From Scortum barcoo (lineage: Eukaryota > Chordata > Actinopteri > Centrarchiformes > Terapontidae), in assembly GCA_023238725.1 (NCBI GenBank), contig CM041531.1, positions 7,043,113 to 7,107,112 on the forward strand: 64,000 nucleotides of DNA, read 5' to 3'. A program made the position numbers and the translations under genes. Shown piece by piece: positions 57,801 to 64,000 of this stretch. Numbering within the stretch: position 1 is the stretch's first letter; each line of letters begins with the position of its first letter. The notes beneath the pieces are model-generated. The model was given only the letters and a program-made list of their open reading frames with translations, had not been told where the DNA came from and ran no database searches.

Positions 57801-59462
57801 ATCAAATCTAAACCTAACAAGCAGTTATTATCAGTGATATTACCAGTGTTGCATTACCTACTTACTGGGGAGCAGTCAAGATTAATCAGATCACAGCGAC
57901 ATAAAAGCATTAGTCTGTGTCTTTAAAAGACACGACTAATCCTATTATTGCCAGGTTTCCAGAACGAAAGCCTGATCTGTATGTGAATTAGCCTCTCAGT
58001 GTGTTCGTCAAAGCTTAAACATGAACAAGTGCACTACTGGAAGGCTTGGAAGGGGGGAAATGTGGAGGTTTGCATGTTTTAAATCATTGTACAGATTATG
58101 AAATATTACCATTCAAGACTTTGACACTTGGGCTTTGCACAGTTAGACGGCTGAGGTTTATGGGCCGCACTGTGGCCCAAGCCGAATCATTTAACTGATT
58201 CAGCTTGTCAGACTCTGGCGTGCTCACAACTCACACACCACTCACGGTGTTAACAACTCATACATTATTATGCACATAACTACAAGCTAAAGTGTTTCCC
58301 CTATATAATTGTGCACTGGGCTGTGAGGTGAGCCAAACACCTCTGTTGTGCTGCACTGTGGCTAATGGGATCCAGTGTGAACATGAACAGAAGACTTGTC
58401 CGTAGTATAATCCAGTTGTGGGTGACAAACTATAATGGAGACGGCTGCATGCAAACATTTCACGTGTTTATATTTCTATGTTAGCATTCTTATGTTAGCC
58501 CAAGGTTCAAGCTGAAATTTCATTATTATTTTAAGGTATCTTTAAAGATAATAAAAACAATATTTTTATAAAAGAGAATGAAATATGTAGACTCTAAATG
58601 AAAGATAATGTTGCTCTGTGTCTGCTGGATGTATAAATGGCCATGTGCTTGCTTCCAGTTGCCAAATAACTTTAGCAATTATATGTCAATTATGTGTTCA
58701 CTCCTCTTTCTGCTGTCCCAAAGTGGCCAAAAAACAAGTTAGTTCACTGAAGTTTGGATGAATGGAAACTGTAACATGTTGGTGGAAATTAATGAAAGGT
58801 CAAGGAGATCAGCTAAATCAGTCATGCACATCTTCTAGAGGACAACAAATGTCAGGCAGTAAGAATAGCTATTAGAAACTAATAGAAAATAGCCTGTCTT
58901 TTCAATGTTGGGGTTAGGGTTAGTTTGCTTATGTAGGTCATTAAATCAAAACTGTTTTATAACCAGTTAAAAGCGTCATAGATTGCTTTTAAGTTGCTCT
59001 TTAATGAAGAGTTGAGACCCGGTTGCATCAGCTTGGCAATCATGTAATAAAATCAAATTACTGATTTAATTTAGTCTTAATACACACGCCCGAGAGGTCA
59101 GAAGCATAGGGGAAACAACAGGAACTGAAACATGAGAGTTGGTCTTGATAATCACAAAGATACGACAAATTACTCTGATAGCAGCTCGCCGAGTGGAGCT
59201 TGGTCTGCGGACTTCAGTGAGAGGGGCAATCTTATGACGAGCCTGGTTCTGGAAACATTACTGTCTGAGTTTCCATCCCTTTTCAGCGGTTAGAATGATT
59301 AAGATAGCATACTTTTGGCTTGCAATTATTCGTCCTTTAATGGAAATAATGCACCGTGTTTCCACTTGATGTTGTTTTTGGTTGCCTGGATAGCTGAGGT
59401 CAACCGGAATATCAAATCAATATCCCTTAGATGTATGAAATGCAAAAATGCATCATAATATG

Positions 59463-59464
<2 letters not shown>

Positions 59465-59559
<95 letters not shown>

Positions 59560-59566
59560 ATATATG
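59465..59566. repeat. (TA)n microsatellite with short TG interruption
   Basis: About 43 uninterrupted TA units then TGTGTGTG and a few TA; the longest dinucleotide array in the window. Confidence 0.97.
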
Positions 59567-60079
59567 TAATGTTAAAATGTGTTTGGAGGAATCGTGTCCA
59601 CGCTCAGAGTGACACAGATTCCATTTCACTGGGCTGTTTGCAAGACTGAAAATGAGGGAAACAATGCCTCAGCTACTTGGCTGAGAAATTTGTAAGACTC
59701 TGGGCCTCAGCCCTGTGGAAGCACAGTCAACATGCTCAGCACTCTGCGATGTGCATTGTGTGGATTTTTTTTGTCTTGTCTTGTGCTATGGAGCAGAAGT
59801 AGTCCCTTCCTATCCTGACATCACACAGCACTGCCCTGTCTGGAATGGGAGATGAGCGACTGTGGGAAGGAAAGTGAGAGCCAGGGAGAAGAAGAGCGGG
59901 ATGACAACAAAGGGAACGAGAGCATGATGTATAATGAATCGTGTAAAATAGAACAAAAAAAAAAAAGAAAAAGAAAAACGAAGAAGAGGCGAGAATCTTT
60001 TAAAGCGAGAGGACAGGGAGAAAGCAAAGGCAGAAATTGCTCGTATGAGATAGCTATGGGGAGAAACTGCACTAACAGC

Positions 60080-60518
60080 TCTGAACACAGAGCTGTGGAC
60101 TCACAAGCAGGACTCAGAGGCAGAGCGGTTGAAAGCAATCAATCACTTAGTTGGTAGGAGTTCAAAGCAGAGTCCGGCAATAGGCAATCAGTCAGCGAGA
60201 GGAAACTGAGCAGGGAAGGGGGCATGCGGGCAGGCCAAACCGTGAACGGGCTGTGGTCAGGAACAAGCAGGCAAGAAGCAGAAATGAAGTCTGGAAAACT
60301 AAGACAGGGTGGTACAAAGAGAGATGGTATATATACATGGGAGAAAACGAGGGAGTGGTGCAGGTGTGCTGGTGGGTGGGGCGATCAGGTGACTTGGGAG
60401 CATCTACAGGGCAGGTGGGGAACGGCAGGCATGCGAAATGACAGCGTTAGAATGAATGGAAAGACAGGAGGAGGGTGGGGGGGTGCAAAGTGACTGAAGA
60501 GAAGTAGCTGTTGTGACA
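60080..60518 (-). mobile_element. LTR-like repeat (copy C), related to copy A
   Basis: On the minus strand it starts TGTCACAACAGC at 60518. Shares AGCAGGACTCAGAGGCAGAG and GTTGAAAGC with the reverse complement of 22.88-23.29 kb, plus the order of further words (caatcagtcagc, gcaggcaagaag, caggtgtgctggtg, acagggcaggtgggg). Lower boundary approximate. Confidence 0.6.
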
Positions 60519-60519
60519 G

Positions 60520-62960
60520 TAACTCACTGACTCACTGAAGTGACGGTGACTCACCGTGTTTCATTGAGATCCATTTTTTTCCAAACTGCTATGCTAATTG
60601 GATCACGTCTGTAAGTGGATCACGGGCCAAACCCTGACGAAATCTCTGAAAATCCGAGGTGCTGCTGCAACTGTCTTGAACATTTTCAAGCCTCTGGGAA
60701 TCCAAATGTTCTGTGCCCATACCACTCATTTCTTATAGCGGTGTTTGGATTTTACGCTGCCTATAAACATGACAACAAAAATCAGCCTTAAAGGCAGTAA
60801 CGCCCCAAGAGGACTTTGAATTAGCTCGAGGATGTGATCCAATTAAATAAAAAGCAGCCGAGGTGGGGAGATATGATAGCGACTCATTTGCTTTGGTTTT
60901 AATGGATGTTGGAAGAGTGAGCGCACTTTATTTATGTTTGGAAAGTAGTGTTGTGTATCTTTTATTTATTGAAACCGAGCACATGGCAAATAGGGATAAG
61001 CAAAGGAGCAACGTGGCTGAGAAGGTTCAGTTAAGGCTCGGAGTCATCACAGTTACTTCAGCTTTCAGAAGTGGAGAACTTTACTCTGTGGAGGAGGGAG
61101 AATAAAATATTATGAACACCTGCTCAGTGCAATGTAATCGCGGGCCCCTTCGGCACTTACACGTGTACTGTAGGAAGGAGGTAACTGCAGTAAAGATCTA
61201 CATCAAACAAAAGTGTAGAGGCTGTTTTACCATTTTCCAAACACCAAGGCCGCTTAGTCCGTAATGGCATATCTTAGGCAGGGAAAATATTGAATTTATT
61301 TATTTTAGTATAGTTTTTTTTGTTTGTTTTTGTTTATATCACAACACCAGGCCAGGTGAATTTCATCCCAAAATTTACATTGGTAGATCTTCCCATTACT
61401 GCTTTGATATTGTATTCTGTATTGCATGCTATTTGTGTAAAATTACATGACTGGCATGTTTTTGATCTAATTTGGACACTTCTCAACATCTTAACTGGCA
61501 CTATCTTTCCCTAAACTTTTGTACATATGCACACTAAATCACCTTACAGCACACAACCTCCTGTGGTATATAATAACATAGGTGCGTGTATTTGTACACC
61601 CCAGGAATCAATAATACTAAATAGTCCACCTGTAGTTCATATTTCAACATGCACATAAAAATAAGTGCATAAAGTTCAATAATGTCTGAACATTAGTCTA
61701 GGAGTTGTCATATAGAAAGAAAATACTATGGATAATTTGCATAAAACCCAAAGCCGAAACCCAAAGTATGCAGCATGAAGGTGATAGATTAGCTAAATAG
61801 AGAAAGTGAATGATTAAACCCTGGCTCCATAGAATATGTATCACATGTGATAACACAAACAATTCAACAAATAAAGTATGCCCATAACTGGCTTTTACAT
61901 AGCCCGTTATTCATCTTTGGTGAATGTATATTAAAAAGTACTTTGCACCACTGACTACATAAGATGTTCCCAATTTGCAGATTTGTAGTACCTTTAAAAA
62001 GTGGCATTATGTCCACATAATGAAGGGTCACCCACTATGCAGGCCTTTGTGGGGATTAAAGACAGTCTTTGTCAGCCGTCACCATTCACTGTTCTTTTAA
62101 GAAGTGGCCCACCTCAGAGTTGAAAAGGTCAGTCAATGGAAATTTGAACTTGTGCTCAAATTTGTGCAGGTAAAAGCTTTCACAATTTAATCCATTCTGT
62201 CCTCTCTGTGAGTGTATGACTTGATAAAAAACACATCTTACCAAGAAAAGCTCTCATTTTTGTGCACGAATTAGTACAGTAACAACTAGCGATGTAATCA
62301 GGTAAAATGGTTTTACTAAAGTCACCTCTTTGGTCGTTTAAGGATTTTTTTGTTAACATTTCCCTTTCTGTTTCCTAGAGGTTATTAGGAAATCCACAGT
62401 CTTCCTGCAGTTATAGTTCAACACATTTGAACTGTGAAGCACCACATACACAGTGAATGTGCATACACAATGAGGCCTGTGCTAAAGCTCTTCATGTAAA
62501 TGAGGCATTCTGTTTAGACTATAGCATTTCAACCAATGGTCGCCCTGTGGTGGAACTATTTTGTGTAGCAAAACAAAATGCATGCATTATGTTTTAGTCC
62601 TCTGTGGTCTGCATTCAACACACTACAAATTGCATAACAAGCATCTGTAAAGTTAGGAATGAAAACTTGTAGAAAGTTATTGTTCGAATGGCTACTGGCA
62701 CATTGTTGCTGGGATTATGTTCTGTCATCAATGATAATAAAGTTAGCACTTTCTGTGGACAATGCAGCATTTTAATACTCTGCTCTGATTGGTTGTTTTG
62801 GTTTGGGCAAAATGGATTCTTTCACAGGTTATCAATCTCCTGCACTGCTATCAGGACACAGTGACAGTTTCTGCAAATATGACTCAATGTCATTTTTAAA
62901 TAAGTTACCTACGTCTGCTTTAAGGAGAAGGAGTGAGATCTCGGGGGGACAGATAAAGTG
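60520..62960. other. no gene seen
   Basis: AT-rich sequence with only short chance ORFs. Confidence 0.5.
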
Positions 62961-62968
62961 ATCCATGT

Positions 62969-63391
62969 TTGATGCTCACAGAATTTAATGTCAAACATCA
63001 CGTTGAGACGAAACGCAAATCTTGTGACAAGGTCATGGATGAAGAGGTTCACCTCTTCCCATCACACGGTGGCTCCACCTGCTCCACCAGTCATCCAAAC
63101 TCTGAGAAGACCTGCTTTAACCTGCAGTGGCCCCGCCCACTCTCCCTTCATGCATCACAGCTCGTTTCAAGCACCTGCAAGGAAACACCTGATGTAGAAG
63201 CTCCTCCACAGACAGCGATGAAGCTCCAGGATGATTTGTGGGGGGATATTGTGTCTCCGCCTTGCTCCCTGCTGCTTCTGCCTCTGGACTTGTGTTTTGT
63301 TTGTTGGCCATTTCAAGCCACAGGTGCATTGACTTCTCCCAGACCCTTCATTGTGTGGTACTTGATGAAGTCCCTGCTTCCCTGCACCAAG
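62969..63391 (+). other. unrecognised exon-like open segment ending in a consensus splice donor
   Basis: Part of a 178-codon open frame (62969-63505). GC content is higher than in the surroundings, and the most exon-like part ends CACCAAG before gtaaga at 63392. The protein (for example CKETPDVEAPPQTAMKLQDD) is not one I recognise. It could be an exon of an unknown gene, a noncoding RNA exon or chance. Confidence 0.2.
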
Positions 63392-64000
63392 GTAAGATGT
63401 TTTATTGCTAATGTTATTATGCATCTTGGCTGTGTGTTTGTAGATAATGCTGCTGAAGCTTCTGCTGTTTTAATGATGTACTGCAATGCTAATGCTGCCT
63501 GCTAACTTCTGCTGCTGCTGCATGTGCAGCATATGCACTGACATCAACAGGGTCTGTGGTTTGGTTTATGCGGCTCTCATGTTGTTTTTTGATGTGGCAA
63601 AATATGCATTGGTCTTACATAAGCAATGCAGTTGTCCTGCACACAGCCCATTGACATGATTATTTCTCTGTAATGTTGGCTTTTTCATGCACGCACACAT
63701 AGCAGTTTGTATTTTCCCCACACAATTCATATTCAGCTACACATAAGAAAAACTATTCAACTCAAAGCAATGCGTTTTACAGTGTTCTTCTTATCATAAT
63801 TACATCTACAGCACTGAGCTCCTGTTCCTTACACTGTCAACCTTTATTTACATCAATGTACCGATGGTCACCTGCTGCTTATCTGCACTGAATAACATCT
63901 TGTATGAAGAGGCTGGCTGCTCTGAGCAATGAATAGTGATTCTGATATGCTTTAGTGAATGATTATCTGCTGCAGCGCCTTTGTGTTTAAGCCTGCTGCT

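Larger units (their letters stand above)
51910..60079. other. far upstream of kcnq1, no gene seen
   Basis: No exon with recognisable similarity on either strand. Contents are AT-rich unique-looking sequence, the hairpin at 53510, two large TA arrays and a purine-rich stretch (59850-60030). Confidence 0.5.

Noticed and set aside
59810..60157. ORFs of about 100 codons on both strands near 60 kb
   Set aside because: Purine/pyrimidine-biased low-complexity sequence overlapping an LTR-like repeat.

Overview
The window is vertebrate, almost certainly teleost fish, genomic DNA. Genes are split by GT..AG introns, CA/TA/GATA microsatellites are abundant, and several dispersed repeats resemble ones familiar from teleost genomes. 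Three protein-coding genes can be read with confidence, all by exon-level similarity to human/mouse proteins and by matching exon phases: trpm5 (minus strand, 3' part cut off by the left edge), cdkn1c/p57 (plus strand, complete, two coding exons) and kcnq1 (minus strand, complete coding set of 16 exons over about 34.5 kb). They are single-copy neighbours of the region that in mammals is the imprinted KCNQ1/CDKN1C cluster (human 11p15.5).

Layout. 1-4.5 kb: N-terminal half of trpm5, with mostly short introns. 4.5-8.6 kb: divergent intergenic stretch with a CA repeat, a possible 5' exon, an old dispersed repeat and a TA repeat. 8.6-9.75 kb: cdkn1c with CCAAT box, TATA-like box, CpG-rich exon 1, a 105-bp intron and a poly(A) signal. 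9.75-13.3 kb: no recognisable gene. 13.3-48.34 kb: kcnq1, transcribed right to left, convergent with cdkn1c; its introns carry an inverted repeat with a GATA microsatellite core, a TTAA-flanked MITE, LTR-like repeats (one with a near-perfect target duplication), LINE 3' tails and other old repeats. 48.34-64 kb: upstream of kcnq1, with no recognisable host gene; it holds a pseudogenised piggyBac-type transposon with perfect 16-bp inverted ends, another LTR-like copy, TA microsatellites and one unrecognised exon-like ORF near the right edge.

The kcnq1 coding exons sum to 2037 nt (678 aa plus stop; human 676), and most exon lengths equal the human ones as I remember them. A further 57-nt segment between exons 10 and 11 has splice sites, the right phase and an open frame, so it is a candidate cassette exon. 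cdkn1c has a short 163-aa product with an intact CDI domain. It lacks the F/Y of the 3-10 helix and has a C-terminal motif close to a PIP degron. The first trpm5 coding exon appears to be broken by one base.

No bacterial, phage, CRISPR or plasmid feature was seen. The most notable points are the candidate kcnq1 cassette exon, the cdkn1c degron-like motif, the reordered trpm5-cdkn1c-kcnq1 synteny, the intron-15 inverted repeat and the piggyBac relic.
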